Below, in pieces: positions 7,864-15,828 of a stretch of 44,710 nucleotides of DNA. The stretch spans positions 1 to 44,710 of the forward strand of contig CALUYZ010000016.1 in the NCBI GenBank assembly GCA_944325175.1, read 5' to 3'. The notes under the pieces were generated by a model, which saw only the letters and a list, made by a program, of their open reading frames with translations, did not search any database and was not told the DNA's origin. Numbering within the stretch: position 1 is the stretch's first letter; each line of letters starts with the position of its first letter. This DNA is from Candidatus Gastranaerophilales bacterium (lineage in GTDB: Bacteria; Cyanobacteriota; Vampirovibrionia; Gastranaerophilales; Gastranaerophilaceae). The translations under genes were made by a program, and so were the position numbers.

Positions 7864-7888
7864 TGTTGGGGTAGAAACCCCAACCTAC
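7864..7888 (-). repeat. REP-like hairpin, copy 1 (inverted)
   Basis: Read on the minus strand, this is GTAG followed by GTTGGGGT-TTCT-ACCCCAAC and A. A GTAG tetranucleotide at the 5' foot of a hairpin is the mark of REP elements mobilised by TnpA-REP/RAYT Y1 transposases. The partner at 8004-8027 is in the opposite orientation. The 7751-8199 interval has no gene; it holds these two elements and C-rich sequence between them. Confidence 0.6.
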
Positions 7889-8003
7889 AAACTCACCAAA
7901 GCCCCAATATCCACACCACCTTCCACCCACCCAAAAAGTTCATCCGCCCCTTTTCCCAACCTTGAATAATATCTAAAACAATGTTATATTAATAAAAAGC
8001 AAA

Positions 8004-8027
8004 GTAGGTTGGGCTTTCAGCCCAACA
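8004..8027 (+). repeat. REP-like hairpin, copy 2
   Basis: GTAG precedes GTTGGGCT-TTC-AGCCCAAC and A. It is homologous to the reverse complement of 7864-7888, so the two form an inverted BIME-like pair spanning 164 bp. No REP transposase gene is in the window. Confidence 0.6.
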
Positions 8028-8199
8028 GCATAAAGCATCAAAACATTTTTCCGCCACCCCTTTTTGAAGCATCAAAAACAAAACAAGTGTCACTTAAAAA
8101 ATGGCGCTAGCTTAATAATGAAGTTTAAAAGAAACTTATTATTCATTTTGTAAAAATCTTTTTGTTTGGTCTTGTCACATTTTGGCAAAATGACAAATT

Positions 8200-9171
8200 T
8201 TATCTCCTAATACAACGCACTGAGCGTGTGGTGGAACGAGGGTATCTGTTGCGACAGCCACTATTAAAGAGCTGTAGCCAGCCAGTCCCAGAAGAACCTA
8301 TCGAAAATACTGAACTTGACCAATAGTAGTTTGTGCTTTCATCTAAGTTAATAAGAGGAGCATTTATAAATAATGATGCAAGTTCATCTCTATCAGGCAA
8401 CCTTAGGTCTGCTCCCATAGTTTTACATACTGTTGGTGCATCAATGTCGTCCAATGCCTCTGTATATTGTGGTACGGATGACGTGTAATCTGTATTATGT
8501 GGGATTGGAGCTACAACAACTGGATTTTTATTGTAAAAAGCTGTAATAAATCCAACATCTTTGCCTATTTGATTTGGTCCTTCAGAACCATTTAAGTCAT
8601 AAATAAAGTTAACACACATTTTGTTTTGAACATAGTGAGCAACTGTTGCATCCGAACTACATAACGGGTTATAGAAGACTGCAATAGATTCACCATTAAC
8701 AGTTTCAAATGCAGCAGCTTTTGTGTCAGCCATATCACCGTCTTCGCCTGTAATATGATTTCCATTTAAAAGTTTTTCATTCAACTCGCTCATTTTGGTT
8801 GGAAAATTAATTTCAGATGCTGCATTTAGTGTTGTAATTTTGCTTGGCAACCCACAAGATGAAAGCTTATCAGGTCCGCAAACATTATTTATTTTGTAAA
8901 CCTTTGATAATGCATCCAAAATAAAGCTTTCAGCTGCGGTATCTTCTGTTGCGGTTCCTTTTTCATCTTCCGTATACGTTCCATACCCACCTAGGGTGTT
9001 CATTTGACCTATGGCTTGAGCTAGTCTTGCATGGAGAGCTTTCTTTTGAGCATCCCATGCTTTTTCGTTAACGTTAACCAATAAACTCGGCAATGTAATC
9101 GCCGCCACAATCCCAATAATCGCCAAAGTAATCAACACCTCAGCCAGTGTAAAACCTCTAAACCTTTTCAT
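8200..9171 (-). CDS. Prepilin-like protein, paralogue 3
   Basis: This 323-residue protein has MKRFRG-FTLAEV and the same helix, six conserved Cys and C-terminal DUF1566-like domain (LRLPDRDEL, YYWSSS, VRCI) as paralogues 1, 2 and 4. An additional Cys occurs in the variable C-terminal segment (NSGCRNR). The start at 9171 is fixed by the leader peptide and by GTTGAAAGGA upstream. The palindrome at 9194-9223 directly precedes that ribosome binding site, so it lies in the probable 5' leader. The gene is divergent from paralogue 4 across a 429-bp intergenic region. Synonymous sites differ widely from the paralogues, although the N-terminal protein sequence is almost identical. Confidence 0.8.
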   Translation of the reverse strand: MKRFRGFTLAEVLITLAIIGIVAAITLPSLLVNVNEKAWDAQKKALHARLAQAIGQMNTLGGYGTYTEDEKGTATEDTAAESFILDALSKVYKINNVCGPDKLSSCGLPSKITTLNAASEINFPTKMSELNEKLLNGNHITGEDGDMADTKAAAFETVNGESIAVFYNPLCSSDATVAHYVQNKMCVNFIYDLNGSEGPNQIGKDVGFITAFYNKNPVVVAPIPHNTDYTSSVPQYTEALDDIDAPTVCKTMGADLRLPDRDELASLFINAPLINLDESTNYYWSSSVFSIGSSGTGWLQLFNSGCRNRYPRSTTRSVRCIRR

Positions 9172-9182
9172 ATTTTCTGCTT

Positions 9183-9223
9183 TCCTTTCAACTTTTGCAC
9201 CAATTTGAATGAATTTGATGCAA
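9183..9223 (-). promoter_or_regulatory. Palindromic leader element before paralogue 3
   Basis: On the minus strand TTGCATCAA and TTGGTGCAA form a stem (one G-U pair) ending a few bases before GTTGAAAGGA (9192-9183), the likely Shine-Dalgarno of the gene starting at 9171. The placement suggests control of translation or a transcription-factor site. Confidence 0.5.
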
Positions 9224-9283
9224 GGGGTTAGAGTGCTTGTTTTTAGATTATTTTCAGCAGGAAGAGAATAAAAATGTTAGGCT

Positions 9284-9373
9284 TTTTATGCTCTTGAATT
9301 AATCCGAAAACAATGATATATTGAGAAAAAGAAGTTAAATGCACCAATATCATTCATTTTGGTGCATTTTTGT
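9284..9373. repeat. 90-bp exact direct repeat, copy B
   Basis: It is identical to 6099-6188 in all 90 positions, including the hairpin (9337-9347 with 9359-9369) and T-run. The neighbouring palindromic leader is also at the same 3185-bp offset, but the 60 bp between them does not align. The 9172-9600 interval has no gene. Confidence 0.85.
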
Positions 9374-9404
9374 GTTTAAAAAAGAAAAAGTTGAGCAATA
9401 AAAA

Positions 9405-9430
9405 TGCACCATAATATTCATTATGGTGCA
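9405..9430. repeat. Perfect TGCACC...GGTGCA palindrome
   Basis: TGCACCATAAT and ATTATGGTGCA form an 11-bp perfect stem around ATTC. It belongs to the same palindrome family as those at 6010, 6152, 9194 and 9337, and lies in the divergent region between paralogues 3 and 4. Confidence 0.6.
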
Positions 9431-9554
9431 AATGGTTTATATGTATTAATATTATCATTGTTTTTTGGAAGTTACAAGCCTTATATTTTTAAAATATTTT
9501 GTATTTCTCATAATCTTTTATTCAATAAAATTAACTTTTTTGAGCCTTTTGAAA

Positions 9555-9589
9555 CAAAATGAATATTTTGGTCTAAAAAGTTGAAAGGA
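9555..9589 (+). promoter_or_regulatory. Diverged palindromic leader before paralogue 4
   Basis: CAAAAT-GAAT-ATTTTG (9555-9570) followed by GTTGAAAGGA (9580-9589) matches the palindrome-plus-ribosome-binding-site arrangement of paralogues 2 and 3, with the outer TGCACC arms lost. Confidence 0.45.
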
Positions 9590-9600
9590 TAGAAAAAATT

Positions 9601-10572
9601 ATGAAAAAGACAAAAGGTTTTACTTTAGCTGAAATTTTAATTACTTTGGCGATTATTGGGGTTGTGGCGGCGATTACGTTGCCGAGTTTGTTGGTGAATG
9701 TTAACGAAAAAGCATGGGATGCACAAAGGAAGGCGTTGCATGCCAGAATGGCGCAAGCGATTGGGCAGATGAATACGTTGGGTGGGTATGGAACATTTGA
9801 AACTGATGAAGAAGGAACGGCAACGGTTGATACGGCTGCTGAGAGTTTTATTTTGGATGCACTTTCTAAGGTGTATAAGATAAATAATGTTTGTGGGGCG
9901 GATAAGTTGAGTTCATGCGGGGTGCCAAGTAAGATTGCGACGTTAGGCGGTGAGGCGGAGATTAATTTTCCGACGAAGATGAGCGAGTTGAACTCTGTAT
10001 TATTAAACGGTGCTTCTACGAATGTTTATGAGGGAAAAACGTTGGATACGAAGGCGGCGGCTTTTGAGACTATTAATGGGGAATCTGTGGCAGTGTTTTA
10101 TAATTCTGCTTGCGGTTCTGAAGGCAGTCAAAAAGGATATTACGTTCAAAATAAAATGTGTGTTAATTTTTTATATGATTTGAATGGCAGTGAAGGTCCT
10201 AATCAAGTGGGAAAAGATGTCGGGTTTATAACGGCGCTTTATAGAACAAACCCTGTGGTTGTTGCACCTTTACCTTATATTAAAAATGCAAATTCTGCTC
10301 CTTCGTACAGTGGAAATGAAGAAACTCTTGATGCAGCGAGTTCTTGCAAAATGCAGGGTGAAGATTTGAGATTGCCTAATAAGGAAGAAATTGCTTCTTT
10401 GTTTATTAACAGTCCGTTAGTTAATATGGAAGAAGAAAAAGCTGCATTTTGGTCGGGAAGTATAATTTCCTTAGGGGAAACCGGTTATGCATGGAGACAA
10501 CTATTTTCTGTTGGCGGGCTTGCTCGTGAGCTTCGTTCCAATATATATTCAGTTCGTTGTATATATAAATAA
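9601..10572 (+). CDS. Prepilin-like protein, paralogue 4
   Basis: This 323-residue protein has MKKTKG-FTLAEI with Gly-1 and Glu5, the shared amphipathic extension, six conserved Cys and a C-terminal domain with LRLPNKEEI, AFWSGS and VRCI. It is the only island copy on the plus strand. The last 45 residues are again distinct (GYAWRQLFSVGGLARELRS). Codons in the N-terminal third end in G unusually often (TTG, GTG, GCG, ACG, CCG), unlike nearby housekeeping genes. Short DNA blocks match different paralogues in turn: 3, then 2, then 1. This fits recombination among copies. The leader element and GTTGAAAGGA set the start. The protein is expected in the membrane or a pilus/secretion-type fibre. Confidence 0.8.
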   Translation: MKKTKGFTLAEILITLAIIGVVAAITLPSLLVNVNEKAWDAQRKALHARMAQAIGQMNTLGGYGTFETDEEGTATVDTAAESFILDALSKVYKINNVCGADKLSSCGVPSKIATLGGEAEINFPTKMSELNSVLLNGASTNVYEGKTLDTKAAAFETINGESVAVFYNSACGSEGSQKGYYVQNKMCVNFLYDLNGSEGPNQVGKDVGFITALYRTNPVVVAPLPYIKNANSAPSYSGNEETLDAASSCKMQGEDLRLPNKEEIASLFINSPLVNMEEEKAAFWSGSIISLGETGYAWRQLFSVGGLARELRSNIYSVRCIYK

Positions 10573-10625
10573 TTTTAAGGGCAAAAATGTCTTGTTTATA
10601 ATATTAAAGATTTATTAAAGCACAA

Positions 10626-10655
10626 AAAAAGGCTTCTTAACAAAGAAGCCTTTTT
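10626..10655. terminator. Strong bidirectional terminator
   Basis: AAAAAGGCTTCTT and AAGAAGCCTTTTT form a perfect 13-bp stem around AACA between convergent genes. Confidence 0.9.
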
Positions 10656-10675
10656 AAAATTTGTTTAAACAAAAA

Positions 10676-10879
10676 CTATCTTAAAGAAATTTTTGTGTGA
10701 GCACCTTTCTTTTGGTAGTTGATTTTGTCTTCTCTTGATAACCAGCCAAGACCCATAAATGTCATGTTGTCATCTAAGCTTAAATCTCTTTGCATTTTTT
10801 TAGTTGTAACTTCGCCGTTTGAATTCAAATAATTCCAGATTTGACCAGCTGCTTCAACGATTGATTCTTGCATTTCCAT
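10676..10879 (-). CDS. Small winged-helix DNA-binding-like protein (DUF2582 type)
   Basis: The 67-residue protein has a good ribosome binding site (AAGGAG) before the ATG; the second ATG two codons in is also possible. It reads as a single winged helix: IWNYLNSNGEVTTKKMQRDL (helix-turn-helix), LDDNMTFMGLGWLSREDKINY (recognition helix and strand), and a short wing ending KISLR. This resembles the small winged-helix family DUF2582. It probably binds DNA or acts as a protein adaptor; targets are unknown. It is divergent from leuD. Confidence 0.7.
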   Translation of the reverse strand: MEMQESIVEAAGQIWNYLNSNGEVTTKKMQRDLSLDDNMTFMGLGWLSREDKINYQKKGAHTKISLR

Positions 10880-10996
10880 CTTAATTTCTCCTTCTTAATG
10901 CTTTTAGCATAGTACTATTAAATATGTGACAAGTATTTGCTTGTTTTATGGTATTATATTAAAACAAGTTTTAAAAATTGTAAATGGAGTAAATGT

Positions 10997-11497
10997 ATGA
11001 GAAATTTGAAAAGCGGAAAAGCCTATTGTTACGGTGATGATGTAGATACTGACGTAATTATCCCCGCAAGATATCTTAACACTTCTGATCCAAATGAACT
11101 AAAAAAGCACTGTATGGAGGATATTGACGAAAATTTTGCAAATAGTGTTCAAGAAAATGATTTTATCGTTGCAAAAGATAACTTTGGGTGCGGTTCAAGC
11201 AGAGAACATGCGCCGATTTCAATTAAAGCATCAGGCGTTAGTGCAGTTATAGCTAAAAGTTTTGCAAGAATATTTTATAGAAACGCAATTAATATAGGCC
11301 TTGTTATTATTGAATCAGACACTTTGCCCGATGAAACAAAAACAGGCGATAAACTTGAAATGGATTTAGAAAACGGCGTTATTAAAAATTTAACAACAGG
11401 TAAAGAATATCCTGTTACCGTTTTTCCTAAAGAAATTCAAGAATTAATTGATGTTGGCGGTCTTGTAAACTATACAAAGAAAAAATTGGGAGTATAA
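10997..11497 (+). CDS. leuD: 3-isopropylmalate dehydratase small subunit
   Basis: The small (swivel) subunit isomerises 2- to 3-isopropylmalate together with LeuC in leucine synthesis. It has 166 residues from the ATG at 10997, which follows GGAG; the longer open frame from 10937 adds 20 unrelated residues. Diagnostic segments are DVDTDVIIPARYL near the N-terminus, FGCGSSREHAPISIKASG, and FARIFYRNAINIGL. leuB follows after 3 bp, so the two are co-transcribed. The partner leuC and leuA are not in the window, which is an unusual split for this pathway. Confidence 0.93.
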   Translation: MRNLKSGKAYCYGDDVDTDVIIPARYLNTSDPNELKKHCMEDIDENFANSVQENDFIVAKDNFGCGSSREHAPISIKASGVSAVIAKSFARIFYRNAINIGLVIIESDTLPDETKTGDKLEMDLENGVIKNLTTGKEYPVTVFPKEIQELIDVGGLVNYTKKKLGV

Positions 11498-11500
11498 ACT

Positions 11501-12571
11501 ATGTATAAAATTACGGTTGTTGCAGGGGACGGCACAGGCCCCGAAGTTATGGCGGAAGCCAAAAAAGTTTTAAATAAAACGGCAGATGTTTTTAACATTA
11601 AATTTGAATTCAATGATTATTTAATAGGCGGTATTGCTTATGAAAAATTTGGCACACCGCTGCCTGATGTTACTGTTAAAGCTGCAAAAGATTCTGACGC
11701 TGTTATGCTTGGTGCTGTTGGCGATTGGAAATATGACACCCTTCCTCCTGAAGTTCGCCCCGAAAGAGCATTACTTGGCATTAGAAAAGAATTAAATTTG
11801 TTTGCAAACCTTCGCCCCGCCATTGTTTGGGAAGAACTTGTTTCAAGCTCGCCTTTAAAACCAGAAATTGTTTCTGGCGTTGATATTATGATAATAAGAG
11901 AATTAACGGGCGATGTGTATTTTGGCGAACCCAAAGGCGTTGAAGTTAGAAACGGCAAAAAAACAGGCTTCAACAATATGATATACAACGAAGATGAAGT
12001 TAGAAGAATAGCTAAAATTGCTTTTGAAACGGCAATGGTAAGAGATAAAAAATTATGCTCCGTTGATAAAGCAAATGTTTTGGATGTTTCAAGATTGTGG
12101 AGAGAAATTGTTATTGAAACAGCTAAAGATTACCCTGAAGTTGAATTATCTCACATGTATGTTGATAATGCTGCAATGCAATTAATAAGAGCGCCTAAAC
12201 AATTTTCAACCATTGTAACAGGCAACATTTTTGGCGATATTTTATCTGATGAAGCTTCAATGTTATCAGGTTCGCTTGGTTTATTGCCTTCTGCAAGTTT
12301 ATCTGATAGTGGCGTTTCATTATATGAACCAATCCATGGCTCTGCACCCGATTTAACGGGAAAAGATGTAGTTAACCCGATTGCAACAATTCTATCAGGG
12401 GCTATGATGCTTAAATATTCATTTAAAATGGATGAAGCCTATAAAACAATAGAAAATGCAATTCAAGAAGTTCTAAAAGAAGGTTACAGAACAAAAGATA
12501 TAATGTCTGAAGGAAAAATTCTTGTCGGAACCAAAAAAATGGGCGATTTGATTGCAGATAAAATAAAATAG
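11501..12571 (+). CDS. leuB: 3-isopropylmalate dehydrogenase
   Basis: This NAD-dependent oxidative decarboxylase of leucine synthesis is cytosolic and has 356 residues, the usual size. It begins with the Rossmann-like [15 protein letters not shown] and carries [19 protein letters not shown], the Lys-Asn segment [45 protein letters not shown], and the NAD-binding [18 protein letters not shown]. The Shine-Dalgarno GGGAG lies in the end of leuD. A C/G-rich terminator follows. Confidence 0.95.
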   Translation: MYKITVVAGDGTGPEVMAEAKKVLNKTADVFNIKFEFNDYLIGGIAYEKFGTPLPDVTVKAAKDSDAVMLGAVGDWKYDTLPPEVRPERALLGIRKELNLFANLRPAIVWEELVSSSPLKPEIVSGVDIMIIRELTGDVYFGEPKGVEVRNGKKTGFNNMIYNEDEVRRIAKIAFETAMVRDKKLCSVDKANVLDVSRLWREIVIETAKDYPEVELSHMYVDNAAMQLIRAPKQFSTIVTGNIFGDILSDEASMLSGSLGLLPSASLSDSGVSLYEPIHGSAPDLTGKDVVNPIATILSGAMMLKYSFKMDEAYKTIENAIQEVLKEGYRTKDIMSEGKILVGTKKMGDLIADKIK

Positions 12572-12582
12572 TTATAATGCAG

Positions 12583-12608
12583 ACGGGGGAACATAAACCC
12601 CCGTTTTT
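12583..12608 (+). terminator. Intrinsic terminator after leuB
   Basis: ACGGGGG and CCCCCGT form a 7-bp stem with a 8-base loop, then TTTT, 11 bp after the stop codon. Confidence 0.85.
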
Positions 12609-12638
12609 ATTTTTATGTTATAATCATGCACAAATTAA

Positions 12639-14045
<1,407 letters not shown>

Positions 14046-14061
14046 CTTTTTTAATTTGTAG

Positions 14062-14095
14062 AAAATCGCACTTTTTCTATAAGTGCGATTTTTTT
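14062..14095 (+). terminator. Intrinsic terminator after gdhA
   Basis: AAAATCGCACTT and AAGTGCGATTTT pair over 12 bp and end in a T-run. Confidence 0.9.
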
Positions 14096-14177
14096 ATTTA
14101 AAAATTATCTGAAAGGGTAATTTTAAGAATTTTTGCAGATGACATAATTTAATTATTATCTTTTCATTATTTCATCT

Positions 14178-14202
14178 GCCCCGATATTGGGGCTTATTTT
14201 TT
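14178..14202 (+). terminator. GCCCC/GGGGC hairpin upstream of rpsU
   Basis: GCCCC-GATATT-GGGGC followed by TTATTTTTT looks like a second terminator or an attenuator before the rpsU promoter. A weaker AAAATTATC/GGGTAATTTT hairpin is at 14101-14124. Confidence 0.5.
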
Positions 14203-14227
14203 GAACTTTTTAAAAAATAAGCATATA

Positions 14228-14256
14228 TTGACTTTGAACTGTCTTTTTGATAAATT
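14228..14256 (+). promoter_or_regulatory. Probable rpsU promoter
   Basis: TTGACT (14228-14233), a 17-base spacer and TAAATT (14251-14256) match a housekeeping sigma promoter, 46 bp before the rpsU start. Confidence 0.5.
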
Positions 14257-14301
14257 CTCTTTTATAAAGGTGAAAATAGGCTCTTAAAGGAGGTGAAAAC
14301 A

Positions 14302-14475
14302 ATGCCTGAAGTACGCGTTAGAGAAAACGAAAATATTGAAAGCGCTCTTAAACGTTTTAAGAAGAAAATTCAAAAAGCGGGTATTTTATCTGAAATTAAA
14401 CGCAGAGAAAGATACGAAAAACCTTCAGTTAAGAGAAAAAGAAAATCTGAAGCAGCTAGAAAAAGACGTGTTTAA
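14302..14475 (+). CDS. rpsU: 30S ribosomal protein S21
   Basis: This is a small basic protein of 57 residues from the ATG at 14302, which follows a near-perfect Shine-Dalgarno (AAGGAGGTG); the open frame also runs from a GTG nine bases earlier, which overlaps that site and is rejected. The sequence [20 protein letters not shown], then [20 protein letters not shown], is typical S21, which sits on the 30S platform near the 16S 3' end. It has its own promoter and terminator. Confidence 0.95.
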   Translation: MPEVRVRENENIESALKRFKKKIQKAGILSEIKRRERYEKPSVKRKRKSEAARKRRV

Positions 14476-14480
14476 TATAT

Positions 14481-14507
14481 AAAGGGGGTTTTGTTTACCC
14501 CCTTTTT
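14481..14507 (+). terminator. Intrinsic terminator after rpsU
   Basis: AAAGGGGG and CCCCCTTT pair around a 9-base loop, followed by T. It lies just after the rpsU stop. Confidence 0.85.
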
Positions 14508-14528
14508 AAAAAGATTTAGGGAGTTTTT

Positions 14529-15029
14529 ATGGCAAAAGATTGCAGTTTTGATGTGGTGTCTGAATTTGACAGGCAAGAACTTGTTAATGCGGTTGATCAA
14601 ACAAAAAGAGATATATCTTCAAGGTTTGACCTTAAAGATTCTAATTCATCCGTTGAACTTGAAGCAGATAAATCAATTACAATAACAACTTCAGACAATA
14701 TGAAGCTTAAAAATATTGTTGACATTCTACAATCTAAAATGGTTAAAAGAAATTTAAGCATTAAAATTTTAGACCCGACTCCTGTAGAAAATGCACTTGG
14801 CGGCAATGTTAAACAAGTTTTCAACTTGAAAAAGGGTTTAAGCCAAGAATTAGCTAAAAAAATTACAGCTGAAATTAAAAATTCAAAATTAAAAGTTCAA
14901 GCTTCAATACAAGGTGAACAAATTAGAGTAACAGGCAAAAGTAAAGATGACCTTCAAGAAGTAATCAGGCTTTTGAGAAATAAAGAAGATGACTTTCAAA
15001 TTCCGTTGCAATTTGTAAATTACAGATAA
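14529..15029 (+). CDS. yajQ: YajQ-family nucleotide/cyclic-di-GMP-binding protein
   Basis: The 166-residue protein matches YajQ/UPF0234: DCSFDVVSEFDRQELVNAVD at the N-terminus, then RDISSRFDLKDS, and at the end RVTGKSKDDLQEVIRLLR and a final FQIPLQFVNYR. The family forms two RNP-like domains and has been reported to bind nucleotides, in some bacteria c-di-GMP. It starts after GGGAG and ends one base before nadK, so it heads the yajQ-nadK-recN unit. A degenerate GGDEF protein occurs elsewhere in the window, but no direct link is shown. Confidence 0.92.
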   Translation: MAKDCSFDVVSEFDRQELVNAVDQTKRDISSRFDLKDSNSSVELEADKSITITTSDNMKLKNIVDILQSKMVKRNLSIKILDPTPVENALGGNVKQVFNLKKGLSQELAKKITAEIKNSKLKVQASIQGEQIRVTGKSKDDLQEVIRLLRNKEDDFQIPLQFVNYR

Positions 15030-15030
15030 A

Positions 15031-15828
15031 ATGAACTTAGATTTAAAAAAAGCAAAAGTTGTATATAAAAACGATTTGGGCGAGGCAAAAAAAATTGCTG
15101 AAAATATTGCCCAAAAGTTTTCTTGTGAGGTTTTTTCGATTGATGATTTGCCAAACTGTGCTTCTTTGATTATAGTTGTTGGGGGTGACGGCACTTTGTT
15201 AAAATGCGCTCGTCATGCAAGCAAATATGACATTCCTGTTTTTGGTTTTAATATGGGGCGCTTAGGGTTTTTAGCACAGGCAAACCTTAATGAAATGGAC
15301 TATGTTCTAAAACAGTTACAGGAAGGCAATTTCAGAATAGAAGAAAGAATAATGCTTCAAGAGCAAAACGGTTCAATCGCATTGAATGACATTGTTGTAA
15401 AAAACCTTGATTGTTCAAGAACATCTAATTTAGCACTTTTGATAAACGATAAGCTTGTTTGTTCATATTTAGCAGACGGTGTTATTGTTTCAACACCAAC
15501 GGGTTCAACTGCTTATAATTTATCAGCAGGCGGTGCTGTTATTGCGCCTGATATAGAATGTTTTACCATTGTTCCGATTTGCGCCCATACGCTTTCTTCA
15601 AGACCGATTGTTGTTCCTTCAAATGTCAAAATTGAAATCAAATTTAAAGCTAAAAATGCAGATTTTCAAACAATTTCAGACGGGCAATTATCAAGCATTA
15701 AAAAAGAAAGTATTGTTATTAAAAAATGCGACAAAAAGGCAAAACTGCTTCTTTTAAACAGTAAAAACAAAGAATTTTATGATGTCTTGAGAGATAAATT
15801 ACACTGGGGAGTTGCACCTTTTGCATGA
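15031..15828 (+). CDS. nadK: NAD kinase
   Basis: It phosphorylates NAD to NADP in the cytosol. The 265-residue protein has the invariant GGDGTLLKCAR (Gly51-Asp53), NMGRLGFLAQ, the ligand loop DGVIVSTPTGSTAYNLSAGG and PICAHTLSSRPIVV. It begins 1 bp after the yajQ stop and overlaps recN by ATGA. The pairing nadK-recN is common in bacteria. Confidence 0.95.
   Translation: MNLDLKKAKVVYKNDLGEAKKIAENIAQKFSCEVFSIDDLPNCASLIIVVGGDGTLLKCARHASKYDIPVFGFNMGRLGFLAQANLNEMDYVLKQLQEGNFRIEERIMLQEQNGSIALNDIVVKNLDCSRTSNLALLINDKLVCSYLADGVIVSTPTGSTAYNLSAGGAVIAPDIECFTIVPICAHTLSSRPIVVPSNVKIEIKFKAKNADFQTISDGQLSSIKKESIVIKKCDKKAKLLLLNSKNKEFYDVLRDKLHWGVAPFA

Noticed and set aside
8113..8198. Imperfect inverted repeats just after paralogue 3 as its terminator
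   Set aside because: Stems have bulges and no T-run on the minus strand, so the evidence is too weak to list.
3902..10572. Diversity-generating retroelement targets (variable C-terminal domains ending VRC)
   Set aside because: Differences among copies include many C/T and G/T changes at synonymous sites, not adenine-directed changes, and neither a reverse transcriptase nor a template repeat is in the window.
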